Shown piece after piece: positions 10,085-19,532 of a stretch of DNA of 64,000 bases; the stretch's first letter is position 1; every line of letters begins with the position of its first letter. Position numbers and translations under genes: made by a program. This stretch comes from Patiria pectinifera. Lineage: Eukaryota > Echinodermata > Asteroidea > Valvatida > Asterinidae. The stretch covers positions 28,293,513-28,357,512 of the forward strand of contig CM057147.1 in NCBI GenBank assembly GCA_029964075.1, written 5' to 3'. The notes under the pieces were generated by a model. It saw nothing but the letters and a program-made list of their open reading frames with translations, ran no database searches and had not been told where the DNA came from.

Positions 10085-11759
10085 CCTACACGTACATGTA
10101 CCGGTACCTCGTTTTGCCAACAATTTGTTCGGTGATCATAGAATCTACCATCACCATGATCATTGCTAAAAATATTACAGCGTAGACCCAAAGGTTAAAA
10201 AACACAGGTTAAAGTTTGCAAGTACACGCCATGATTTTTGTAATGATTAACAATTTGATTAGAATGATATTCATTTTTGTGCTGCTTTACTTGTTGGTAA
10301 TACATGTACATGTATCTATGACGAGTACAAAGTACAATCATGATAAACTATCCGACAAAAGTCAACACAAAAAAAGACTACATCAACATCAAAGGTGGCA
10401 ATGATAAAGCAGGTAGCTTCCACCAATTGTAATTTGTGCATTATGTTTGTTTGACAAATTTTGAAGCAACAAAAGTGCTCAAAACCTAAAGAAGGGTGCT
10501 GAGCAGTGAATAACTAACCTGATGAAGTTTCAGCTCAGTGAATGCTGTATATATATTCCGAGAAAACAATATTCTAGGATCTTGATTTCAAATCAAAAGT
10601 TGCTGAGCCACGTTTGAATTGGGCCTAAATTCAGCGTCCGTTTCACAGGGAGTTTAGGCCCATTACTATCCATAATCCTTTAACCAAGTATGCTTTTCAA
10701 CAATAATTATGTCAGTTACTTTTTGAATAGCTGCAAATGATGGACTGTACCTTTAATCATCAACTTTTACTTTCTCTACACATTTTCACTGCTAATTATT
10801 CTGCAAGGCTACACGATGTGGTTCTAAGGTTGCATCTTCAGCAAAAAAGTTGCCAACAGGAGAGCGAAATTGATACTATTAGTAACTTCAAATGGACTAC
10901 ATTTTAAATCAATCACTGTAGGTAGTTTGCACAGGTGTTACTTTAAGGCCCCATTTTTGGTGCACGATTGTTGCATTTCTTCTTTAGAATACAAAGCTCA
11001 TTCAGAGCAACGAAAGAAAGAGCAGTACATTTTGCGACTGAGAAAATATTGCTCCATCTCAAAGAAAACAATCACTTTCTTTTTATAATCAAAAACCCCA
11101 TGTCCTCGTCAACAGCTTTTCATGTCATTCTCAACCTTGAAAATAAATTGTTAGACTCTTTCAAAATCAAGGATATTTGAACTATGCCATACACTTTTCT
11201 AATCACCGTTTAGTACCCTTTCTATGGGCGGCAAACCCTGTGGACAGCATACATGTTTGAACATTGCCCCCTTGAGTGAGGTGGAGTCCAGCCCGCCCCT
11301 CCCCCTTTCAAATCTTCTTAAGCTGCTGGTCCTCCCTCCCCAACCCTCACTATTGACAAGAAATTGCTGCTCCTTACCCCTTCTCGCAAAAAAGATGCAG
11401 AGGCTTTTTAGCAATTATGCAGCATACAATGTGGACACGAGTAACAATCAAGCCAATGAATGAGATGGAAAACCGGACACAGAGCGCAATCACAGCGACA
11501 GCTTTCTTAGTGAGTTTGTATGCAGTTGATGATTCTTCGTCAGCCGAAACAAATGTTACTGCAAAATATGCAAAAGGCACTCAGATATCTGACTTGATTC
11601 AATTGATATCTGGCTTCATTGAATTGATATCTGAATCAATTCAATTGATATCTGACTTGATTCAGTCGATCGATTTAATTACTGAGTGTCATTGTTCCTT
11701 TTTACCCAATAGACCCCTTGAATTACACGTAGCTAGGATGATCCTTAGCGTTATGTTTA

Positions 11760-12326
11760 GGCAGTGGATATTTTGCCGGAGACGGCAAACCTTTAGTAAA
11801 CGTTAGTTTGCCGGATATGCACTGAACATGCGCAGTTACTGTTTTTTGGTACTTAAAACATTTTCTGGTGACAAATTTTAGTCTGGCTCCATGCCAATAT
11901 TATCGTTGTAACCTCGTATTCACAAGATGAGATTCAGACCATTTTATAATTTCGGACTTTATTTCCCTTTAAAACAAAATCCTTCAGAGCCACAAATCTG
12001 AAAAAGAAAATGTAATACTCTGCAACAAAATGTTGAGACATGTTAAAATAATAAAAGAAGAATATTCTTATTTATTTGGGGATGGGGAAAAAAAACTTTA
12101 AAATGTGTCAGGGCTCGGGATCGAACTCGAGTCATCCCGTTCACTAGAGCTTCTGCTTAACCACTACACCAAACGTGCTACTCAACTTTCGATGGGAATT
12201 TAATACATCTTATAATTCAGCCCTATCTTAAAGAGTACAGCGCCCTCTGTTGATATGGATTGCCGCCGGCAAACCTTTAGTAAACGTTAGTTTGCCGTCA
12301 TTACCTCCGGCAAAATATCCACTATC
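11760..12326. mobile_element. Mutator-like MITE with 9-bp TSD
   Basis: The ends are inverted: GTGGATATTTTGCCGGAG near 11764-11781 and its complement near 12306-12323, with a second inverted word GGCAAACCTTTAGTAAACG near each end. TTATGTTTA flanks the element at 11751-11759 and 12327-12335, a perfect 9-bp duplication, the length typical of Mutator-like elements. No transposase is encoded. A tRNA-like segment lies inside on the minus strand. Confidence 0.8.
12107..12188 (-). repeat. tRNA-like (SINE head) sequence inside MITE
   Basis: On the minus strand TTTGGTGTAGTGGTTAAGC resembles a D-arm/A box and AGTTCGATCCC a B box. The acceptor stem does not pair and the T stem has a mismatch, so this is not a functional tRNA gene. 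It is either a captured SINE head or a decayed tRNA pseudogene. Confidence 0.5.
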
Positions 12327-12666
12327 TTATGTTTATAAATGCATAACGCTATGAAACTCACAATAGCAAAACTGGCAATTTTTCATTTTTTTTCAGATAC
12401 GAAAAGGTTTATAATATATTCAATATTGAAGTATTATACTAATACAGTATGAAGTATCTACCTATAATGCACCAAATGATGAAAAGATGAATAGTAAAAT
12501 ACTGACAACTCACGTTTTAACAGATAATTCCTGGAGGTCTGCTTTCGTCAACTCACACTGAAGCACACTCAAAAGGACTGTCGAGTCTTAAGTAAACACG
12601 TCACATGCGCTATGCACAGGGTCAATGTGCAAGGTACTTAATTTGCATATAATTTATAAGTAGCAC
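12327..12666. other. No gene; unassigned
   Basis: AT-rich DNA between two MITEs. No feature is supported beyond the flanking target duplications. Confidence 0.4.
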
Positions 12667-12674
12667 GCGTAGGC

Positions 12675-13189
12675 CCAACCTCGTCCCCAGTGCTTACTTT
12701 ATTTCCAACCGCGTTTCCAATAGTAAACCCTGGATAGGAAACTTTCTTCCTGTATCCTGATTGGATACCGCAATTGGCTAGTAATGGATTTTTATCGTGT
12801 ACTTGGTGCTATATATTCACAACGTGCAGTACGTGTTTTCGCGATCATTCGTCCACGCCTTCTCGAAAATACTAATTTCCTTTCCAATTTGCTCATATTA
12901 ATATGAAATATGATACTGCATGTTGTCTTGATAAGATCGTAACAGTTTGATTTCAAAAATCGTGTTTTCGTAACTCACGCCGTGCTCGCGCTGCTACGAA
13001 TTGACTCTGTTTTTACCCCAGACACCGCATACAAAAACAAACGCTAATGTGTAACGCATATCCAGGCACCAGACTGTTCCTCATTTGCATACGTCTGCAA
13101 AAATCTTGCACATGCAAATGATCCAATACCAGGGTGAGAGAGCAGGTAGTGGTGGGCGCGTACTGCTCGACACCCTGGGGACGAGGTTG
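12675..13189. mobile_element. CCAACCTCGTC-ended DNA element with 8-bp TSD
   Basis: Begins CCAACCTCGTCCCCAG and ends CTGGGGACGAGGTTG. GCGTAGGC flanks it on both sides (12667-12674 and 13190-13197). Eight-bp duplications fit hAT or P-type elements. It has no transposase ORF. Its ends are shared with the 88-bp element at 13226-13313. Confidence 0.75.
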
Positions 13190-13225
13190 GCGTAGGCCAA
13201 GTTCGGGCAAGGACCATAATTATAG

Positions 13226-13313
13226 CCAACCTCGTCCCCAGTGCTTACTTTATTTCCAACACGGTTTCCAATAGTATGGGCGCGTACTGTTCGACACCCT
13301 GGGTACGAGGTTG
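13226..13313. mobile_element. 88-bp minimal derivative of the CCAACCTCG element
   Basis: It keeps about 45 bp from the left end and 40 bp from the right end of the 515-bp relative just upstream, and nothing between. AATTATAG flanks it at 13218-13225 and 13314-13321, an independent 8-bp target duplication. The element therefore transposed in its deleted form. Confidence 0.8.
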
Positions 13314-13542
13314 AATTATAGTCGACTAGTGGTTGATTTGTGACGTACCTTACGCCTGCGCACTGCACTGATAGCAACGTGCAAACAAGGGTGTCACGGT
13401 CTCACTTCTCCGGCGTGCTAGCTTCTCCGGGTCGATTTGGCGGATAACTGAGCACGTTACAGTGCACGTTACATGAGCACGATTCATGCTCATGTGTCCG
13501 CTGTGCTTACTTTTCCTAGGGCTGTTTTCTGAAGTCTACCAA

Positions 13543-13800
13543 GCCATTAATTACGGAAACGTATTACCGCCACACATTTATTTATTTTTTTCACGTACGT
13601 ACGTGATAAGTTTCACGTACGTACATGATAAGTTATCTGTTTCACGTACGTACATGATAAGTTACACGTACGTACGTGATAAGTTTCACGTACGTACGCG
13701 ATAAGTTTCACGTACGTACATGATAAGTTTCACGTACGTACGTGATAAGTTTCACGTACGTACATGATAAGTTTCACGTACGTACGTGATAAGTTTCAGT
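13543..13800. repeat. Left arm: tandem CACGTACGTACGTG palindromes
   Basis: From about 13595 there are nine to ten units of about 22 bp, each with a CACGTACGTACGTG-type palindrome followed by ATAAGTTT. The preceding segment (ATTACGGAAACGTATTACCG) is also mirrored at the far arm, so the arm is an inverted repeat of 14575-14830. Confidence 0.85.
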
Positions 13801-13829
13801 ATATCACGTGTTTTACTGCGTGCGTTTAG

Positions 13830-14500
13830 TTAGTCTGGTTCCCAGACCAAAAGATTCTGACTATTCCTGATGAATCTTAGGTCAGGCAGCCTCCGTGGCT
13901 AAAAATAAACATGACAACATTGATGGCCCTTTTTTAAAGCTCGGCTTCGTTTCCGATTTCGCTTTATCACGTTTAGCTTTTTAATGTTTTGATCAAATTT
14001 TTACGTAAATCACTTGCTTCGTAATATCATACAGTAATGCTAATAAAGTTTGATGTTTTTGTAAGATAACATTGACTAATGTTGATCTGGAATCTTCAAA
14101 ATTAGGCACCCAAATAGCACTGTTAGCAGGCGGAGCCGAATGAAGACAGAGTTTTGGAAAATCTCAGTAATGGTCGTCAAATTCAAAATTGTACATGACG
14201 CAGCAAAAAGTTCGCCCATACGATCCGATTATATTTGATGCACAAAATCGTCGTTGAATTTCAAGATTTCTAAATGAAAACAATGAATATTAATTATCAA
14301 CTCTTTTTAAAAAAATTAATAAGCAATTAGCAGTTAATTAAACCTATATTATATTCGGAAATACTCGGGCGCTATCCGATTGTCGACGAAACGAATTCGG
14401 CAAAGTTCGGAAATTTTCGGGAAAAAGGAGGAATTCCTCCCGCTTTAGTCACAAGATTCATCGGGAATAGTCAGAATGTTTTGGTCTGGGAACCAGATGA
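13830..14500. mobile_element. Inner MITE with 9-bp TSD
   Basis: Ends are inverted: TCTGGTTCCCAGACCAAAA followed by ATTCTGACTATTCC, with the complement at 14463-14496. GCGTTTAGT flanks it at 13821-13829 and 14501-14509. It occupies the loop of the ACGTACGT palindrome. Non-coding, AT-rich interior. Confidence 0.75.
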
Positions 14501-14574
14501 GCGTTTAGTTTCAGTTAGTCGCGGCATGTCAACGATGTGACCAGAAGTGCTTCACGTCATACGAGCAAACTAAC

Positions 14575-14830
14575 ACGTACGTGTAAATGTACTTCCATAA
14601 TGTGAAACTTATCGCGTACGTACGTGAAAACTTATCGCGTACGTACGTGAAACTATCACGTACGTACGTGAAACTATCACGTACGTACGTGAAACTTATC
14701 ACGTACGTACGTGTAACTTATCATGTACGTACGTGAAACAGATAACTTATCATGTACGTACGTGAAACTTATCACGTACGTACGTGAAAAAAATTAATAA
14801 ATGTGTGGCGGTAATACGTTTCCGTAATTA
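14575..14830. repeat. Right arm: tandem ACGTACGTGAAACTTATC units
   Basis: This is the reverse complement of the left arm at 13543-13800, with about nine GTGAAACTTATC-spaced ACGTACGT palindromes and the terminal CGGTAATACGTTTCCGTAAT block. Confidence 0.85.
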
Positions 14831-14842
14831 ATAACACAGTGA

Positions 14843-15010
14843 GGGGTCACACCCAAGAATGTGTTATGTAACACTTCCTGCGGGTCAAGTCATTCCGTGG
14901 TCTTGCAAGCATTCTGATCTGTGTTCCCAGCGTCATGCATGTGTGTGTTCATGGAGGAATAATTAAGAACGAACTCCTTGGTCCGTGTTCCTTGCTCGTT
15001 CGTGGTCCAT
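14843..15010. repeat. Dispersed repeat, inverted copy at 49530-49752
   Basis: Includes AAGAATGTGTTATGTAACAC, ACTTCCTGCGGGTCAAG, TCTTGCAAGCA and GGAGGAATAATTAAGAAC. Each is found as a complement in the same order at 49530-49752. It belongs to the outer element, or to a family that shares its right side. Confidence 0.75.
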
Positions 15011-15265
15011 TTTGTCCATATTTTTGCAACCACGGCTTAAAATAAATGTGCATTTCAAATTCAAGTCTTTAATATTGGGAGTTAATAGTGCGCGCCACGA
15101 AAATTCTATGCATATAAATATCTTACGTACACAAGTACAGCCCCGAAAAACTCAGCACACTAATACAGTGACGAAAATGTACACTACTGCGCAATTTTGT
15201 GCATGCGTGTTGAAGCGAAATTTCCGTTTTGGAGAAGCTAGCACGCCGGAGAAGTGAGACCGTGA

Positions 15266-15336
15266 CAAGGGTGTGAAACTGTTTTTCATGCTACTTCGCT
15301 GCGCTCATCCGCATGAAAAACAGTTTCACACCCTTG
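15266..15336. repeat. Perfect 26-bp-arm hairpin
   Basis: Arms at 15266-15291 and 15311-15336 are exact complements, starting CAAGGGTGTGAAACTG, with a 19-base loop. The 10-bp target duplication of the 1.87-kb element lies in the left arm, so the hairpin's arm was the insertion target. Confidence 0.85.
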
Positions 15337-15439
15337 AACAAACGGAACAGAGAAATACAGAATTTCGTTTCTATTTAATTTATTAGCATGGGATTGGGGT
15401 TAGTCTCAGAGTGACGAGTACACTTGTGTTTTTCTGTAA

Positions 15440-15803
15440 GGCCAAAAAAAAAAAAATATTCGGTCTCTGGTCAGACCAAAGTTCCGGAATTGACGCGGCC
15501 ACGCGGCTTTTTTTTTTCCCTTCAAGCTTGGATTGTACAGACAAGGTGGGTACTATTTTGCTTTTTTGGTGTCCTCATGTACATTGGTGTCCTCCATAAT
15601 TTGCCTTGGTGCTTTCGATCATTTGCTTTGGTGCAATTTCCTATTCCTTGGTGCTTTTTGGTAACAAAAATTGAGGAGGTGCGGAAATAGGGGGCGCTGT
15701 TAGAGCTACCGCGGAACATTTTGGGGAAAAAAGATCGACGCGCATGGTTAAAATCGACGCGCGCGCTGACCAGAGACCGACTTATTTTTTTTTTTTTTTG
15801 GCC
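15440..15803. mobile_element. Harbinger-like MITE, family B, copy 1 (TSD TAA)
   Basis: 364 bp. Ends GGCC plus an A-run, then TCGGTCTCTGGTCAG, inverted at the right. TAA at 15437-15439 and 15804-15806. The interior shares GACGCGGCCACGCGGC plus a T-run and GACGCGCATGG blocks with family A, so A and B are subfamilies of one group. Short open frames inside are not genes. Confidence 0.85.
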
Positions 15804-15884
15804 TAATATTACATTTTTTTTTTTTTTTTTACTGTGCAATTAGATTTTAATTAGTTAATTACTTGTTAATTATTAATTGACAGA

Positions 15885-16045
15885 ATTTATTCCACCTTGT
15901 AACATGGCCCTCTCGGCCCTTCGGACTCTGTCCGGATCTCCATTAAATTAATACAAACTGTAAAATAATTTCTTGAATTATAATTTACACTCGTTCCACC
16001 TGGAACATGGCCCTCTCGGCCATTCGGACTCTGTCCGGTCTCTTT
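15885..16045. repeat. Two copies of a CATGGCCCTCTCGGCC block
   Basis: A block of about 50 bp (ACATGGCCCTCTCGGCC then TTCGGACTCTGTCCGG) occurs at 15901-15940 and 16004-16041. Both contain small internal palindromes. They lie just past the tyrosine recombinase end of the DIRS element and might be its terminal repeat, but I could not find the matching end. Confidence 0.5.
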
Positions 16046-16314
16046 TACATATACAAATTCACTGCACAGTTCTTTGCATTATATCCGATACCTGTTCAAT
16101 CATATATTTTAAATACAAAGTAACACATTATTATAGCTTTCACATATCTTTGTCATCCTTGGCCCATCATCCATAGAATTCTGATATGAAATCTGGCAGT
16201 TTTGTTTCTTAATTACTGATTATACGTGAACAATGATAATACATGATACATCTTCATAATAAATAAATTAATTGAATTAGATAATGCAGTATTTATACAT
16301 GTGGATAGAAGCGC

Positions 16315-17325
16315 TTACATATTCTGTAGAACCTTTGAGGCATGGAGACGTTGTTCGATGTTTCTATGTATGTACCTATTCTTAGCCTCTGTAGTTTTCC
16401 ACCTTCCATGTTGTTGTATTAACTCTTCAGACACATCATGATTAGCTAAGTGTGAAGCACCCCCCGAACGCATACTGGAAGACCGAATCTGTTGGGATTT
16501 GTTATTCCAATTTGTTTCAAAGCGTCTAAAAAATATCTCTCTACATCGTGTGTAACTCAGAGGTCTATTCCCTACTGGAGTGTAGGAGTTCGATTTTGAA
16601 TGAAAGGATAGCGGAGTGAAGATGTAAACGTCTTGTCCAATATAAATTGTACACATCTCTAGGTATCTTTTTAGGATTTGAACAGGAGTGTAAAATTCTT
16701 TCGTATCTGAAATGTAAGGCCTGCTGCCTTCCCTAAAGATATCCGTTTTGGATCGAGGAATGAAAATACTTAAACCCGCGTCATTAGGTAGCATTTGTAT
16801 GTGACTTGCCTTAATTTGAGCCACCTCATCATGTCGAAAAAGGAGAGTAAATTTCAGGACAACATAACATGCCGTTCTAAGCTGCATCAAATTACAATTA
16901 GGGTTACCAAAGAAGTGTGCGATGGACTGAACTATCTCAAAAGAAATCGGTTCTTTTTGCTGAGGTGGTTTGTGAAGGTTACGCTTCTGACTAAGAACAA
17001 CGTTTTGCACTATTGAAGTGTCTACAGGATTTGGATTGCAGTTGACTAGTGAATGTAGCCATTTAATAGCTGAGGCCAATGTAATGATGGTGCTGTCTGA
17101 TGTAGAGACAGATGCCTTATCGACAATGAAAGTGGCAATGAATTCCTCTCTGACTGGCAACTTCACTGGAAGATTCAGCTTTTTAAGCCACAAGAAGAAT
17201 TCTCGACATTTGTAAAGATAAGGGGTGATAGTACCGTCTGCCTTGGCCGTCAGCATGTCTCGAAAGGTGCGCATCTTGAAACCTTGAATTTGCTGAGGAA
17301 ATTCCGACCAAAAACTATGTCGCAA
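16315..17325 (-). CDS. DIRS-type tyrosine recombinase
   Basis: This 336-residue frame is a phage-integrase-fold recombinase that DIRS elements use to integrate a circular DNA copy. Visible signature residues: box I Arg164 in LLFRHDEV, box II Arg286 in MRSGGASHLANHDVSEELIQ, then QQHGRWKTTEAKNRY with His306 and the nucleophile Tyr318. The His expected three residues before Arg286 is Ser283. It follows the RT/RNase H region on the same strand, the standard DIRS order. The frame is complete, but its partners are broken and the usual box II His is absent, so activity is doubtful. The start codon is uncertain; the frame may overlap the upstream pol. Confidence 0.8.
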   Translation of the reverse strand: MRHSFWSEFPQQIQGFKMRTFRDMLTAKADGTITPYLYKCREFFLWLKKLNLPVKLPVREEFIATFIVDKASVSTSDSTIITLASAIKWLHSLVNCNPNPVDTSIVQNVVLSQKRNLHKPPQQKEPISFEIVQSIAHFFGNPNCNLMQLRTACYVVLKFTLLFRHDEVAQIKASHIQMLPNDAGLSIFIPRSKTDIFREGSRPYISDTKEFYTPVQILKRYLEMCTIYIGQDVYIFTPLSFHSKSNSYTPVGNRPLSYTRCREIFFRRFETNWNNKSQQIRSSSMRSGGASHLANHDVSEELIQQHGRWKTTEAKNRYIHRNIEQRLHASKVLQNM

Positions 17326-17368
17326 AACTATCTAATACACAAAAAACAAATATAATATTTATTATAAT

Positions 17369-18225
17369 TCAATCATATGTATTAGCTTTAGTGACATCAA
17401 TGTATGCGGCTCCCACTTTGCTTTTAAATAAATTAGATCCTATGAGGGAATTCTTATTGCGTCCTAATTTAAGATTATCCTGTCCAGGAACATAAATGAA
17501 CTGTTTGATACCCGACTTATATGATGACCATAGTATAAAAGGCCAAAAGGGGGAGGAGGGCCACCAAGGGAACACAACTTCTCCTTTGCATTTACACAAA
17601 AATAAGTGACGAAGAACGCTAGGGATAAGTGAGACTGGTGGCACTAAGAGGCAATTTTCTTTTGCCCAATTTTGTGAAAAGGCATCTACTTCTGAACATC
17701 TAGGATTCCAAAATCTTGAAAAGAACTTGGGCAATTTTGTGTTATAGTGATTGGCAAAACAATCTACTGTAAATGGACCCCATAGCTTGCTAATAGAGAC
17801 AAAGAATTCTTCAGAAATCGCCCAGTCATCCAAATCAATTAATTTACTGATGAAATCAGCTTGCTCGTTTGCTGCTCTAGGAATCCACTGTACCTCTAGT
17901 CTGATGTTATTGTGAATGCATATAGTGAATATATCCAATGAGATCTCATGTAATTCGAGCTTCATACTACCGACCTCTACAATGTGAGCTGCTGATTGGC
18001 TATCTGTAAACAATTTGACTTTGGAATTTGATATCAGAGGTAAAAATGACATGAGGGCGAAAGAGATGGTGCTTAATTCCCGCCAAGTGGAACTTTGAAG
18101 AGATTCGATTTCTGTCCAATGCTTGTGAGCTACGTGGACATACACATTATGGAACCTGCTCCCATAGCACTGGCATCACAGCACATGATCTTATTGACTG
18201 TTGAATTCTGGAAAATATAGCGAAC
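17369..18225 (-). pseudogene. DIRS pol: RNase H and following domain
   Basis: Upstream of the listed frame, codons near 18180-18205 read CCDASAMGAGS, the first RNase H Asp. Then come STWRELSTI, LFTDSQSAAHI and WIPRAANEQADFISK, a full RNase H signature. The C-terminal half (WGPFTVDCFANHYN, FFSRFWNP, DAFSQNW) matches the conserved tail downstream of RNase H in DIRS pols. The frame from 18145 (258 residues) is intact, but it is cut off from RT by stops and an inserted hairpin at 18232-18301. Confidence 0.7.
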
Positions 18226-18231
18226 ATTTAA

Positions 18232-18301
18232 GTTATAAACTCGACGTTCCGGTCAGTATGCTCTGACCGTCTTCAGGAGAGTGAAGAACGTCGAGTTTAT
18301 A
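18232..18301 (-). ncRNA. Three-way-junction hairpin, hammerhead-like core
   Basis: A 16-bp perfect stem (TATAAACTCGACGTTC at 18232-18247, complement at 18286-18301) encloses, on the minus strand, CTGAAGA, a 7-bp stem CGGTCAG/CTGACCG with a 6-base loop, and GAAC. Hammerhead ribozymes have CUGANGA, stem II, GAAA in this order. The core here lacks one A and stem I is weak, so cleavage is unproven. Such motifs are known from Penelope-like and other retroelements. It interrupts the DIRS pol. Confidence 0.4.
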
Positions 18302-18329
18302 CCTCTGGTTCTCTTCAGAACCATTCTCT

Positions 18330-19359
18330 TAGTTGAGAAATTATTCGCACATGGTGTTTCCGCAAACCTTTCATTATTTAGTATCTCCACCATGCAAAGC
18401 CTCAAATCTTACTTAACATTTAAGTTTGCGACATGGGTTTTCCAAAAGTTGATTTCTGACTTACAAAATTCGTCTAGTGCAATCTCTTCGTCTTCATGCA
18501 TACCACTTGCAATAGTGACGAGTCATAAGCCTAGTAATGTTGCCTGCCACTGGACCCAACGATATGATTTGACCAACAAAAGAATGTAATTTCCGTATAG
18601 GGAGTATTGGTGCTAACTCTGACACAGTAGTAATTATCTTCTGTATACGTCTATCTAGTACCTGTATTGTTCCAGGTACGGTATACCATTTCATACCTAA
18701 CCATTCGCAACTTGTAGATGGTTCCCAATTACTTTTCTGTATATTGTATACAAAACCAGCTTTAATCAAATCTGATTTGACATGGTAAGCTATGTCCTTC
18801 AAGTTGGCATGTTTTAGATTAGTTGACTGGTCAGTGCAAATGTTGGGTACTACACAAAACCCGTCATCCAAATAAACGGCAATTAATATGCCGTTCATCC
18901 TCCAATGGGTTACAAGTGGTTTCAAGAACTTGGTGAAAATTAGCGGAGCGCTAGAGAGCTCAAAGGGGAGTACATTAAACCTAAAGTACCTTATCTCATC
19001 GTCAAATTTCCATGAAAACCCAAGGTAAGGTTGCGATTCATTCGCGATGTCAATGTGGTGGTATCCCGACTTTAGATCAAAATTAATTAGGGCCTAGGTG
19101 TGCATTTTTGAGACATAAACTGAAGACCTACTTTCCAATCGTCAAGTTTGAAGTGTGTCTTTTCCACAAACAAATTCAATCTACTTAGATCTAGAATTAA
19201 CCTTTTCTTTTTTGATGCTTGAATGGATACTGACAAAGGGCTGACAATGTACGACGGCTCTTCTCTTTCTGTAATTCTACCCGAATTCAGCAAATCTAGG
19301 ATAGCTTCGGTTACAAATACATGTTCTTGCAAAGCTGATCTGTTATTTTTGTGGAACAT
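18330..19359 (-). pseudogene. DIRS reverse transcriptase, frameshifted
   Basis: Pieces in order on the minus strand: 19359-19087 (KRLILDLSRLNLFVEK, typical DIRS RT fingers), a gap frame with DLKSGYHHIDIA and RYFRFNVLPFELSSAPLIFTK-like sequence (about 19080-18930), then 18925-18494 with the YLDD catalytic box (AVYLDDGFCVV) and the SFVGQIISLGPVAGN connection. A further frame near 18490-18430 reads FWKTHVANL. At least two frameshifts and one stop separate the pieces, so no complete RT can be made. Confidence 0.75.
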
Positions 19360-19532
19360 TCTGTGAGGTCGTTCTAAAAATGGGATTCTATAACCGTGAT
19401 CTATTACTGAAAGGATAAAGTTGGAAGTACCGATATTTTCCCAAAACTGTTTATGCTCTTTAATTCTTCCTTTGACCGGAATAAGATCTGAATGTAGATC
19501 ACAATTAAGGCCATTCTGATCAAATTTGCAAG

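Larger units (their letters stand above)
7347..11716. repeat. 4.7-kb duplication, copy 2
   Basis: Homologous to 1816-6523 and lacking the family A MITE. It contains the same integrase relic (7363-7640), pol C-terminal relic (7951-8486), SINE and 3' LTR. Small indels and substitutions distinguish the copies, with more divergence after about 9790 than before it. Confidence 0.9.
13395..15264. mobile_element. 1.87-kb inverted-repeat element, outermost of a nest
   Basis: CACGGTCTCACTTCTCCGG at 13395 and its complement ending at 15264 form the ends of TIRs about 32 bp long. ACAAGGGTGT flanks both sides (13385-13394 and 15265-15274), a 10-bp target duplication (8 bp if TIRs are extended by one base each side). 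Inside lie two facing arrays of ACGTACGT palindromes and, between them, another MITE. It has no recognisable transposase. Confidence 0.75.

Noticed and set aside
12107-12188. Functional tRNA gene on the minus strand
   Set aside because: Acceptor stem does not pair, T stem is mismatched and it lies inside a MITE.
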